Under the pieces are notes generated by a model that had not been told where the DNA came from, made no database searches, and was given only the letters and a program-made list of their open reading frames with translations. From the NCBI RefSeq assembly GCF_013019105.1, contig NZ_BLTE01000007.1, positions 124,001 through 188,000 on the forward strand: 64,000 nucleotides of DNA. The letters are read 5' to 3'. This document shows, piece by piece, positions 16,175 to 24,981 of this stretch (the stretch's first letter is position 1; each line of letters begins with the position of its first letter). The translations under genes were made by a program, and so were the position numbers. The stretch comes from Fundidesulfovibrio magnetotacticus (GTDB lineage Bacteria > Desulfobacterota > Desulfovibrionia > Desulfovibrionales > Desulfovibrionaceae).

Positions 16175-16279
16175 GCAGAGGGTGAACGTCTTCGCCAGTA
16201 AAGACCCGTCCTCGCATCATTTCCCGGAAACGCCCGAAGGCGGCGTGATCCACCGCCATCGGGCTTCCTATCGACCAAA

Positions 16280-17212
16280 CTACCTGTTGTAACCCTCGTC
16301 CGACGACGGCCGCAGGCCGCTCGCCTCGCCGGAGGACTTTTCCGGTTCTTTGTATCCAATCCGCTCCGGCCAACCAGGATAGGCAATGTCCCAGGCTTCA
16401 TGCTCATACGTGCTGTGCTTGTATCCGCCCCGGCGGGCGATGTCCCAGAGGTACCCGGCGCGGGTCATGCCGGACTGGTACTGGCCCGAATGGATGACCT
16501 CCTCAAGCAGGACGTCGAAGTCCTCCTGCCTTCTAAGAGGATCGAACTTATTCCCCTCGAACCCGCTCGGATCGATGTAGATGTGGTTCTCTAGGGCCAT
16601 CCCCCGTGCAGACCCCGGCATGTACCAGGGCTTTTCCGAGTCGTGGATTTTCTGCCTGTCCAGGGGCATCCCCTCGAAGCGCGTGCCCTGGATGCGCTCC
16701 CGGATCCGTCCGGCCAGGTCCGGGTCCAGGCGTTTCCACTTGCCGCCGCGAACGGCGTCGGAGTTCGGGTCGTAGGGCTCGTTGAAGGGGCCGGGCTCGG
16801 CGTCGCCTCCGTACATCCCGCGCTCGCGGCGCTGGACGGGCTCGAAGCGGATGTCGTGCTTGAGTTGCATCTTCTCGGGATCGACCTCCGAGGGATGCAC
16901 GCCCATCATGCGGGCGTAGGCCCGCACCGTCTGATCCTGCGTGAGCGGCGGCCTGCCGTGGGGGAACTCTTCCAGGGGCCGGGCGATGTCGTCCTCCTGG
17001 TCAGGAGCCTCCGCTCGCCCGTCGGACCAGGCAGGCTGCGGCGTTGCCGCCCGCGTCACTGGAGCGGCCAGCCTCGCCCCGCCGCCAAGGGCCGTGAAAT
17101 CCGTTCCGCCCAACAACGATCTACCCGGCGACAGGAGCCCGCCGGGCTCATTCCAGCCCTCCGGCTGGGTCGAACCCAGAAGACTACTCCCAAAAGGTTT
17201 GAACAATGACAT
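16280..17212 (-). CDS. Protein with degenerate zincin-like C-terminal domain
   Basis: A 310-aa protein without a signal peptide. The first 90 residues are Gly/Pro/Ser-rich and look unstructured. The second half has a compact domain with HIYIDPSGFEGNKFDP, then LLEEVIHSGQYQSGM and, after about 25 residues, STYEHEAWDIAYPGW. The arrangement E-E-x-x-H plus a later E-x-E-A resembles DUF4157-like metallopeptidase domains that accompany polymorphic toxins, but the first His of HExxH is Glu here. The ATG at 17212 was chosen because AGGAGG lies 5 bp upstream. Function is unknown. Confidence 0.6.
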   Translation of the reverse strand: MSLFKPFGSSLLGSTQPEGWNEPGGLLSPGRSLLGGTDFTALGGGARLAAPVTRAATPQPAWSDGRAEAPDQEDDIARPLEEFPHGRPPLTQDQTVRAYARMMGVHPSEVDPEKMQLKHDIRFEPVQRRERGMYGGDAEPGPFNEPYDPNSDAVRGGKWKRLDPDLAGRIRERIQGTRFEGMPLDRQKIHDSEKPWYMPGSARGMALENHIYIDPSGFEGNKFDPLRRQEDFDVLLEEVIHSGQYQSGMTRAGYLWDIARRGGYKHSTYEHEAWDIAYPGWPERIGYKEPEKSSGEASGLRPSSDEGYNR

Positions 17213-17396
17213 AGACACCTCCTATTTGTTTTGGGGTATTCTATGCAAGCAAAAACAAATTTCATCACGCATTGCGCTATGCTGGTAACTTTCTCAAAAT
17301 AGTTTTCGCTACCATGGTCATACCCACGGGCGGACAAACGGCGGGATGAGGGTTCCAATTAGAGCTGGTGGGGGGATGGCGGATAGGGGCGGCAGG

Positions 17397-17470
17397 GCGG
17401 ACGGGAATATGCCCCCGGCTGGCAAGGCCTTAACGCCTGCGCCGCCTGTCGCGCGGGAATTCGCGCAAAG
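17397..17470 (+). repeat. Dispersed extragenic repeat, diverged copy 2
   Basis: The stretch beginning ACGGGAATATGCCCCCGGC and continuing to CGCGCGGGAATTCGCG aligns with the start of the copy at 15549-15635 with several substitutions. It is intergenic. Confidence 0.5.
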
Positions 17471-17498
17471 CCGCGAATCCCCCTGCGGGTCCAGCGGG

Positions 17499-17519
17499 GT
17501 GCGGGGCCGAGCCCCGCAC
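17499..17519. terminator. Strong GC hairpin in non-coding DNA
   Basis: A perfect 9-bp inverted repeat GTGCGGGGC/GCCCCGCAC with a 3-nt loop. It has no T-run, so it may be a repeat-element stem rather than a terminator. Confidence 0.35.
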
Positions 17520-17710
17520 AGCTCGAAGCGCCGCAAATTCCCAATATCCAGCGAATCGGCCTACTGTCTCGTTCTGGTCGGGAATCACCATCCCGACCCA
17601 CACGCCCGGCAGCCACCCCGCTCGACATTTTGCGCCGTGGAAACCCTTCATTTTCGTCACGAATGTTCATTTTTGAAAAGAACATCCGGGCGACCCCTTG
17701 CGAGCTACAT

Positions 17711-17720
17711 ACAATATTGT
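17711..17720. promoter_or_regulatory. Palindrome upstream of amt
   Basis: A perfect 10-bp palindrome ACAATATTGT sits in an AT-rich island about 207 bp before the amt start. Operator function is a guess from symmetry and position. Confidence 0.3.
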
Positions 17721-17926
17721 TAAGAACGCGCCTGCGGATTCTTGCGGCAACAAATTTGTCATCCTGCAAACCGCTGATTCCACGGCAATCCACGGACCAT
17801 GGCCCCTCTGGAGCGCACTTTCCGGGCGTCCAGGCGGAAAAGAAGGGCGGAGACCGCGCATCGGGCGCGTTTTCCGGCGCGCGTGCGGCCCTTCCGGCCC
17901 TGCCGACAGACTCGGGAGGCGTTTCC

Positions 17927-19147
17927 ATGATCCAGGCGGGCGACACCGCGTTCATCCTCGTCAGCGCGGCCCTGGTGCTCCTCATGACGCCGGGGCTGGC
18001 CCTTTTCTACGGCGGCATGGTCCGGCGCAAGAACGTGCTGGGCACCATCATGCAGAGCTTCATGATGATCTCGCTCATCTCCATCGAGTGGGTCTACCTG
18101 GGCTATTCCATGAGCTTCGGCCCCGACGTGGCGGGCGTGACCGGCAGCCTCGCCTGGGCGGGCCTTGCGGGAGTGGGCGCGGCCCCCTCGGAGTACGCCC
18201 CCACCATCCCCCACTCGGTGTTCATGATCTACCAGTGCATGTTCGCGGTGATCACCCCGGCGCTGATCACCGGGGCCTTCGCGGAGCGCGTGCGCTTCGC
18301 GCCCTTCGCCGTGTTCAGCGTGGCCTGGGCCGTGCTGGTGTACAACCCGGTGTGCCACTGGGTGTGGGGCCAGGGCGGCTTCCTCAAGGAGATGGGCGTG
18401 CTGGACTTCGCCGGCGGCCTGGTGGTGCACCTCACCTGCGGCGCGGCGGCCCTGGCCTCCGTGATGGTGATCGGCGCGCGCCAGGACCACGGGCGCAGGC
18501 AGTTCTTCCCCCACAACCTGCCCATGACGCTCCTTGGCACGGGCCTGCTCTGGTTCGGCTGGTTCGGCTTCAACGGCGGCTCGGCCCTGGCGGCCGACGC
18601 CCTGGCGGGCACGGCCTTCGTCTCGACCCACCTGGGCGGCATGGCGGGCATGGCCATGTGGGTGGCCGTGGAATGGCTCTACCAGGGCAAGCCCACCACC
18701 CTGGGAGCGGCCTCGGGCGCGGTGGCGGGCCTGGCCACCATCACCCCGGCGGCCGGGTTCGTGGGGCCCAACCACGCCGTGCTCATCGGGCTCATCGCCG
18801 GGCTGTGCTGCTACTTCGCCGTGGTGCTCAAGGCGCGCCTGCGCTTCGACGACTCCCTGGACGTGGTGGGCATCCACGGCCTGGGCGGGCTGATCGGCAC
18901 GCTCATGGCCGGGCTCTTCGCCAGCAAGGCCGTGAACCCCGCCGGGGCCGACGGCCTCTTTTTCGGCAATGCGGCGCAACTTGGCGTGCAGGGCCTTGGC
19001 ATCCTGGTCGTGGGAGGCTATGCCTTCGTGGTGAGCTTCGCCCTGCTCAAGGCCGTGGACGCCTTCCTGGGCCTGCGCATGCAGCCCGAGGCCGAGGGCC
19101 TGGGCATGGACGTGGCCGAGCACAACGAAGCCGCCTACAACGAATAA
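17927..19147 (+). CDS. amt: Ammonium transporter
   Basis: A 406-aa membrane protein with about eleven helices, the trimeric Amt channel that takes up ammonium. Family landmarks include the pore-lining histidines in DVVGIHGLGGLIGT (second His) and the WFGWFGFNGGSALAAD segment, with LALFYGGMVRRKNVLG near the N-terminus. The ATG at 17927 has GGGAGG 7 bp upstream; the longer open frame upstream has no similarity. It is 15 bp from glnK, giving the classical amt-glnK operon in which the PII protein plugs the channel when nitrogen is ample. Confidence 0.95.
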   Translation: MIQAGDTAFILVSAALVLLMTPGLALFYGGMVRRKNVLGTIMQSFMMISLISIEWVYLGYSMSFGPDVAGVTGSLAWAGLAGVGAAPSEYAPTIPHSVFMIYQCMFAVITPALITGAFAERVRFAPFAVFSVAWAVLVYNPVCHWVWGQGGFLKEMGVLDFAGGLVVHLTCGAAALASVMVIGARQDHGRRQFFPHNLPMTLLGTGLLWFGWFGFNGGSALAADALAGTAFVSTHLGGMAGMAMWVAVEWLYQGKPTTLGAASGAVAGLATITPAAGFVGPNHAVLIGLIAGLCCYFAVVLKARLRFDDSLDVVGIHGLGGLIGTLMAGLFASKAVNPAGADGLFFGNAAQLGVQGLGILVVGGYAFVVSFALLKAVDAFLGLRMQPEAEGLGMDVAEHNEAAYNE

Positions 19148-19501
<354 letters not shown>

Positions 19502-19527
19502 AGCGCCCCCCCCTCCCCGAATGCGAA

Positions 19528-19560
19528 GGCCGGATGCCCCTGGGCGTCCGGCCTTTTTTT
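19528..19560 (+). terminator. Rho-independent terminator of amt-glnK
   Basis: The stem GGCCGGA...TCCGGCC with an inner extension is followed by seven T. It lies 27 bp after the glnK stop. Confidence 0.85.
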
Positions 19561-19610
19561 GGCGCCCCCGCCCCGCGCGGCGGGCGGCTCTGCCCTGCGT
19601 TCCGCCGGGG

Positions 19611-20183
19611 TCAGCCCCTGCCGCCGGGGCGGGCCTTGGGGCGGCAGGCCCCCTGGCAGCAGCCGCCGGAGAGCATCTCGGAATAGGCGTAGAGGATGCG
19701 CCGCTCGCGCTCCAGGCGGTCCTCGGCCACGGCCGCGACGGGGTGCGCCCGGGCCAGGGTCTCCAGGTCGTCGTAGCGGGGCACGGCGGCCATGCCCGAG
19801 CCCAGCACCTCGCCCGAGGCCGCGGCGGCCAGCACTGCGCTGCGAGTGTCCGTGACCAGGGCCAGGGGCGCGGGCGGCGCGTGCAGGCGCGCGGCGGCCA
19901 GGGCCTCGCGCAGGTAGGAGCCGGGCTCGCCCGAGCAGAAGATCACCAAGAGCAGGGGCTCGCCCCCTGCCCCGCTGGCCAGGAGGTCCACCATGCGGGT
20001 GTAGTCCTTCCCGTCCACGGGGAAGCAGACCCCGATCTTGGCCTCCAGCCGTCCCCGGGGGTAGCCCCGTTCCTCCACCAGCAGACGGGCGAGGGCCTGG
20101 CGGAACTCCTCGTAGGAGGTTTCCTCCAGTTCCTCGCCCGTAAGGTAGTCACGGATCACCGTGCCCAGCGATTCCTCGTGCAT
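19611..20183 (-). CDS. HSDR_N-like domain protein lacking the usual catalytic lysine motif
   Basis: A 190-aa protein whose middle part resembles the N-terminal nuclease domain of type I restriction HsdR subunits, which also occurs alone in many genomes: ALARLLVEERGYPRGRLEAK, TRMVDLLA and PLLLVIFCSGEPGS. In active family members the last segment usually reads like VIECK; here it reads VIFCS, so the ExK pair is missing. No HsdM or HsdS gene is nearby, so this is probably not a working restriction enzyme. A Cys-rich, basic tail follows (GGCCQGAC). Confidence 0.65.
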   Translation of the reverse strand: MHEESLGTVIRDYLTGEELEETSYEEFRQALARLLVEERGYPRGRLEAKIGVCFPVDGKDYTRMVDLLASGAGGEPLLLVIFCSGEPGSYLREALAAARLHAPPAPLALVTDTRSAVLAAAASGEVLGSGMAAVPRYDDLETLARAHPVAAVAEDRLERERRILYAYSEMLSGGCCQGACRPKARPGGRG

Positions 20184-20229
20184 GCGCCGCCCTCCTTGGA
20201 GCGGACATGGTAGCGCCGCCGGGCCGAAC

Positions 20230-22038
20230 CTACAAGCCGCAGTCGCCCAGCTTTTTCCTCAGGACCTCTTCGCCGTAGGCGACCACCTTGTCGTACACCT
20301 TCTTCTCCAACAGCCACTTCACGGCCCAGCGCCCGATGCCCGGCATAGGCGCCCTGGAGACGTACAACTCGGCCAGGGCCTTGAGGCGTGCGCGCGCCTT
20401 GTCCAGAAGTTCGGGCATTTTGTCGCGCTCGTAGGCCAGGGTCTCCCAGGCGAAGCCATCCATCTCGGCCCTCTCCTGGGCGCGGCCGAGCACCGGCAGG
20501 ATGGGGATCACGGCCTCCGTACCGCCGCCTTTCGCCTCTCGATGGACCACGAAGTTTTCCAAATGCTTATGATTGGCGGCAAAGAGGGGGTTTACCCGGG
20601 CCTCTCCCAGGGGGATGCAGAAGTGCTGTTCCAGGAAGCGCTGGCAGTTGCGCCTGCCCAGCATGAAGTCGTGCTGACGGAACTTGAGCGACAGGAAGCC
20701 CCCGAAACCGCCCAGGCTGCCGCAGGCGATGGGGGCCTCGTCGGCGTGGGGGCCTACGCGCGAAGGGGCCACGAGGAAGCGGCTGTAGACGTCGCAGTCC
20801 ATGGCCAGCTGCAGTTCCTCGGGTTTGAAGCGGGCCTGCATCTTGACCGCCGTGATCACCTTGCCCGCCAACCAGTGGATCTCCTTGTTCTCGTAGGCAT
20901 CGATGTCGTCGTTGGCGTCGCCGCCCACCACGGGGAAGGGGTCCACCATCAGCACGGCTCGCCGGACCTCCCGGGGATCGCGGGGATTGAACTTGTCCGG
21001 CCCGGCCACGCAACGCCGCGCCAGTTCGAAGGGCTCGTTGTTCATGAGCCCGCCGTCCACGAGGAGCGTCTTGTACTTGTAGCCGGGGGCCGTGTTCCAG
21101 CCCAGCCGGTCCCAGTGGGGGATGAGTTGATCCTCCTTCTTTTCGAAGTACTTCACCTTTCCCACGGGATCGTAGCGCTGGCTGCTGACCATGTCCCACT
21201 TTCTGACAGTGTAGTCCGCGTATTCGCGGGCGTAGGTCTGGTAGCGCAGCACCAGGGGGATGGCGCTGGTCGCCTGGGCGGCGGTGCGGAAGGCGTCCCA
21301 GGTCCAGTCGCGGGGTTCCTTGGGGTCCAGTCGCAGCCAGTTTTCGCCCAGCGCGGAGTCCGGGTCGGGGCGGCTCTCGCCCAGGACGAACTGGAGGTAG
21401 TCGGCGTGGAGCATCATTTCGTGCCCTTCGACCCTCCCTCCGGCGAATTTCACCGTGTAGGGCACGCCGCGCATGTTGGACACGGCCAGGAACAGGTGCA
21501 GGGGGTCGGCCAGGTAGGGCCTGCGCCGCGCGCCCTTGCGGGGCGTCAGGTTGTCGCGGATGAACCCCGTGAGCCACGTGCAGTCCAGGGCGGAACGCAC
21601 GAGGCCGCCGGAAAGGTCCTTGGTGTCGAGGAAGTAGAGGATGTCGGGGCCGAGCACCCAGCAGTCATAGAGCATGTTGCCGGTGGGGGCTGTGTCTCCA
21701 GGAGAGGCCCGGCGCACGGGGGCGAACTGGTCCATGAGGGAGGCCGCCACCACGGCGGCCGTGAGCCCGCCCGCCGAGGCCCCCGTGAGCGCCTTGAGGC
21801 GCACCGAGTGCATGAGCACCTGCTCCGGCGCATCGGGCCGCCAGTTCCACTTCTCCGGGTCCGGCTCGTCGGGGTTGGTCACGTAGGCCGCTTTGACCTC
21901 GTGCCATTCGTTGAGCGCCTCCAGCAGGAAATCCACCACCCCCGCCGTATACGCCCCGGCCGAGATGGCCCCGGCCATGCAAAGCCCCAGTTCGAAAACA
22001 CCTGCGCCTGCCGCGTTTGTCGCGCCGCCGTTGCCCAT
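20230..22038 (-). CDS. Patatin-like phospholipase
   Basis: A 602-aa patatin-fold protein. The oxyanion-hole region LGLCMAGAISAGAYTAGVVD is near residue 20, the nucleophile elbow LTGASAGGL (G-x-S-x-G) near residue 80, and the catalytic Asp in LLVDGGLMNNEPFELA near residue 325, giving a complete Ser-Asp dyad. The long insert and C-terminal half resemble a proteobacterial/cyanobacterial patatin subfamily of large size. No signal peptide is seen, so it may act in the cytoplasm or be exported by a dedicated machine. It is the second gene of an operon with a lipoprotein gene 169 bp upstream. Confidence 0.8.
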   Translation of the reverse strand: MGNGGATNAAGAGVFELGLCMAGAISAGAYTAGVVDFLLEALNEWHEVKAAYVTNPDEPDPEKWNWRPDAPEQVLMHSVRLKALTGASAGGLTAAVVAASLMDQFAPVRRASPGDTAPTGNMLYDCWVLGPDILYFLDTKDLSGGLVRSALDCTWLTGFIRDNLTPRKGARRRPYLADPLHLFLAVSNMRGVPYTVKFAGGRVEGHEMMLHADYLQFVLGESRPDPDSALGENWLRLDPKEPRDWTWDAFRTAAQATSAIPLVLRYQTYAREYADYTVRKWDMVSSQRYDPVGKVKYFEKKEDQLIPHWDRLGWNTAPGYKYKTLLVDGGLMNNEPFELARRCVAGPDKFNPRDPREVRRAVLMVDPFPVVGGDANDDIDAYENKEIHWLAGKVITAVKMQARFKPEELQLAMDCDVYSRFLVAPSRVGPHADEAPIACGSLGGFGGFLSLKFRQHDFMLGRRNCQRFLEQHFCIPLGEARVNPLFAANHKHLENFVVHREAKGGGTEAVIPILPVLGRAQERAEMDGFAWETLAYERDKMPELLDKARARLKALAELYVSRAPMPGIGRWAVKWLLEKKVYDKVVAYGEEVLRKKLGDCGL

Positions 22039-22207
22039 GGAATCGACCTCCGAGGTTTGGCCACCCGCCCGTATCCGCGCATGGCGGCCGGTTCACGGCG
22101 TTCGCCCGGGCCTTGCGGGCCGGGCGGGGTCCATCGTTCGCTCAATGCCGCCGGAGCGGTCGGCTCGGGTTCCGCCCCCGGCCTTGGGCCGGGGGCGGGG
22201 CCTGTCG

Positions 22208-23626
22208 TCATGGCGTCTTCCGGTCCGTGGGGATGAGCTGGCTGCGCAGCGTCGCCATCTGCGTCTCGGACGAGAAACTCGCGGGCGTCACCCGGATCGT
22301 CTTCCCCATGGCCGCGAGGTGGCGGTTCAAGGCCTGGGACAGCTCCGCGAGGGCGTCCGTGGCCAGGCAGGGGGCTGGGTTGGCCGCGGCCTTGGCGGGA
22401 TCGGCCTTGGCTGCCTCCGCCGCGGCCTTCCTGCATGCGGTTTCTTCACCCGCCAGCCCGGAGAGGATGCCCAGGAGGTCGTCCGTCCAGGCGGTGCGAG
22501 CGGCGACTTGATCCAGCGGCGTGACGGTGAGGGAGTTGATCTCGTTCCTGGCCCGTTCCACGCGCCGCGCGGAATCGATCTGGCCGGTCATGGAGTCGAT
22601 CAGGCTGCTGAAGTAGGCGGATCGCTGGACGTAGGTCTTGCGCAGTTTGTCGAGGTATTGGCCGAAAGTGGTCTCCTGGAAGGCGTCCGGGGCGGCCTTG
22701 AGACCCTTCACCACGTCGAACACCAGATAGGTGTCGTCGTGGAAGGAGTTGGCGCTTTTGGGGGTCGTGACCGCGTCGCAGGATTCGCCGGATCCGGGAG
22801 GGCAGCGGTAGAGGTCTCCGTGGGCGTCGAAGCCCAGGTTGCGGTCGAGCATGCTTCGCGGGTCGCGGTGCTCGTCGCGGACCAGGGCGAAGCGTCCGGC
22901 CTTGAGCACGGGCATGTCGTGCCGGGCGTCCACGCCCACGGGCATGAAGGCCATGGTGAAGCTGAAGATCACGTCGTCGTGACGGTCCTTGATGAGCGCG
23001 GCCCCCAGGGTGTCCAGGAGCTTGAGGCCCACGGCGGCCTCTGGCGCGGCGGCGGCCCCGAGGGTGGTCGCGCCGTGCAGCAGGGGCTTGAGCCAGGGGG
23101 GCGTGCCGTCGAGCTCGAAGACGTAGGCCTGGAGCAGCAGGGGGTTGCCCGTGTAGAGCCTTGGCAGGCGCACGGGCACGTTCCTGAGGTTGAGCACCTG
23201 GCCCTGGGCCACGTCGTCACTGTAGTAGACCAGACGGCCGGACTCAGGCGCGGTCTCGGTGTAGTCCACGTCGCCGCCGGAGCCGAGTTCGAGGATGCGG
23301 GCCACCACCGCGATCTCCCCGCGTTTGGAGCGTTTGTTCAGGCTCATTTCGGGGAATCCGTAGACGAAGGCCTTGCGCAGGAAGATGGCCACCGTGTCCC
23401 TGTCCGGGATCACGAACGCGCCGGCCTCCAGCTCCGCCGTCGTCCCGACGGCGACCAGCGTGGCGTTGCGCCCGGGGCTCAGGGCGGTCGCCCTGGCGCT
23501 CCAGGCCTTGTCCTCCACATAGGTCACCGCGCCGTGGTTCTTACGGGCGCAGCCCCACGCGCTCGCCAACAGGACCAGCGCGCAACAGACCAGGCGCACG
23601 TCGCAATTCCTTTGGAATTTCGCCAT
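22208..23626 (-). CDS. Large putative lipoprotein linked to the patatin-like gene
   Basis: A 472-aa protein with a signal peptide and lipobox (LVLLASAWGC, Cys near residue 26). The mature part is mostly beta-rich with no recognised domain. A helical C-terminal third runs from about residue 320 (SLIDSMTGQIDSARRVERAR). The gene precedes the patatin gene on the same strand, so the two products probably work together, for instance as envelope anchor and enzyme. The start was taken at 23626 because the signal peptide follows directly. Confidence 0.6.
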   Translation of the reverse strand: MAKFQRNCDVRLVCCALVLLASAWGCARKNHGAVTYVEDKAWSARATALSPGRNATLVAVGTTAELEAGAFVIPDRDTVAIFLRKAFVYGFPEMSLNKRSKRGEIAVVARILELGSGGDVDYTETAPESGRLVYYSDDVAQGQVLNLRNVPVRLPRLYTGNPLLLQAYVFELDGTPPWLKPLLHGATTLGAAAAPEAAVGLKLLDTLGAALIKDRHDDVIFSFTMAFMPVGVDARHDMPVLKAGRFALVRDEHRDPRSMLDRNLGFDAHGDLYRCPPGSGESCDAVTTPKSANSFHDDTYLVFDVVKGLKAAPDAFQETTFGQYLDKLRKTYVQRSAYFSSLIDSMTGQIDSARRVERARNEINSLTVTPLDQVAARTAWTDDLLGILSGLAGEETACRKAAAEAAKADPAKAAANPAPCLATDALAELSQALNRHLAAMGKTIRVTPASFSSETQMATLRSQLIPTDRKTP

Positions 23627-23826
23627 ATTCCCTCCCGCCTACAATCGTTTAATCGATTACATTACACCACTTCCTGCCAATTGTTCTTGATAAAACCAAC
23701 CATATCGATACACATTCCATGCAGTCGATATACACCACGGAAAATCAGCGCAAGCATTTTCCAGGCAGACCCGCTTGACCCCTTTCCTGCTCCGCGCGTA
23801 TGTGCCCGATTCCCAAGGAGCATCCC

Positions 23827-24975
23827 ATGCCGAACCCAGCCTGCGATCAGATATCCTCCTTCATCGTCATGGACATCCTGGAGCGCGCCTGCGCCCTGGA
23901 GCGCCAGGGCAAGCACGTGATCCACCTCCAGATCGGCGAGCCCGACTTCGACACCCCCGAGCCGGTCAAGGAGGCCGCCGTCAAGGCCATCCGCGACGGC
24001 AAGACCCACTACACCCACTCCCTGGGCCTGCCCGCCCTGCGCGAGGCCATCGCCGGGCACTACCGGCGAGCCCACGGCGTGGAGGTAAGCCCCGAGCGCA
24101 TCGTGGTCACCTCGGGCACGTCTCCGGCCATGCTCCTCACGTTCTCCGCGCTCGTCCACCAGGGCGAGGAGGTCCTGCTCACGGACCCGCACTACGCCTG
24201 CTACCCCAACTTCATCACCTACGCCGGGGGCAGGCCCAGGCGCGTGCCCACCCGCCCCGAGGACGGCTTCCAGTTCACCCCGGCGGCGCTGGAGCAGGCC
24301 CTGGCCCAGACACCGGCCCGCGCCGTAGTGCTCAACTCCCCCTCCAACCCCACGGGGACCCTCATCCCCGCCGGACACCTGGAGGCCATGTGCCGCATGG
24401 GGGCCATGGTGGTCTCCGACGAAATCTACCACGGCCTCACCTACGACGGGGAACAGGCCCGCTCGGCCCTGGAGTTCACGGACGACTGCTTCGTCCTCAA
24501 CGGCTTCTCCAAGCTCTGGGCCATGACGGGCTGGCGGCTGGGCTGGGTGATCGCGGCCCGGCGCTACATTCCGGCCATGCAGCGACTGCAGCAGAACTTC
24601 TTCATCAGCGCGGGCAGCGTGGCGCAGTGGGCGGGCATCTCGGCATTGAACGACTGCGGGGTCGAGGTGGCCCGCATGGTGGAGGAGTACGGACGGCGCA
24701 GGCGGGTGCTCATCGACGGACTGGCGAGGCTCGGGCTCAAGGCCCGGGTGGAGCCCAAGGGCGCGTTCTACGTGCTGGTGGACGCGAGGCACATCGACCC
24801 CGACAGCCTGCGCCTGGCCCGGGACATCCTGGAGAAGGCCCTGGTGGGCGTGACCCCGGGCGTGGACTTCGGTCCCGGCGCCGAGGGCTACCTGCGCTTC
24901 TCCTACGCCAACTCGGTGGAGAACATCGAGGAAGGGCTCTCCCGCCTGGGGCGCTACCTGGAGGCGAGGGGCTAG
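23827..24975 (+). CDS. Class I/II aminotransferase, aspartate aminotransferase-like
   Basis: A 382-aa PLP enzyme of fold type I. Signatures include LQIGEPDFDTPEPV near residue 35, NSPSNPTGTL near residue 170, the cofactor Asp-Glu in VVSDEIYHGLTY and the Schiff-base lysine in NGFSKLWAMTGWRLGW near residue 225. The ATG at 23827 is preceded by AAGGAG at ideal distance. It most likely transaminates aspartate or other amino acids with 2-oxoglutarate; substrate is not fixed by the motifs. It converges with glk. Confidence 0.9.
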   Translation: MPNPACDQISSFIVMDILERACALERQGKHVIHLQIGEPDFDTPEPVKEAAVKAIRDGKTHYTHSLGLPALREAIAGHYRRAHGVEVSPERIVVTSGTSPAMLLTFSALVHQGEEVLLTDPHYACYPNFITYAGGRPRRVPTRPEDGFQFTPAALEQALAQTPARAVVLNSPSNPTGTLIPAGHLEAMCRMGAMVVSDEIYHGLTYDGEQARSALEFTDDCFVLNGFSKLWAMTGWRLGWVIAARRYIPAMQRLQQNFFISAGSVAQWAGISALNDCGVEVARMVEEYGRRRRVLIDGLARLGLKARVEPKGAFYVLVDARHIDPDSLRLARDILEKALVGVTPGVDFGPGAEGYLRFSYANSVENIEEGLSRLGRYLEARG

Positions 24976-24981
24976 GCGGAA

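Larger units (their letters stand above)
17213..17926. other. 714-bp non-coding region upstream of amt
   Basis: No believable gene is seen. The left 110 bp is AT-rich and probably carries the promoter of the leftward cassette. Next come a dispersed-repeat copy (17397-17470) and a perfect 9-bp GC hairpin (17499-17519). A second AT-rich part, 17620-17770, contains the 10-bp palindrome ACAATATTGT at 17711-17720. Amt promoters in related bacteria are often NtrC/sigma-54 dependent, but I could not find a convincing -24/-12 box. Confidence 0.6.

Noticed and set aside
16065-16407. Two short minus-strand frames between the zincin-like and lipoprotein genes
   Set aside because: They overlap the two better-supported genes, lack ribosome sites and show no coherent domain.
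19611-20183. Type I restriction-modification locus
   Set aside because: Only an HSDR_N-like fragment without the catalytic ExK is present; no methylase, specificity or helicase part is found.
20230-23626. Patatin gene as part of a CBASS antiphage system
   Set aside because: CBASS needs a cyclic-nucleotide synthase (CD-NTase) gene next to the effector; none is present, and the partner is a lipoprotein.
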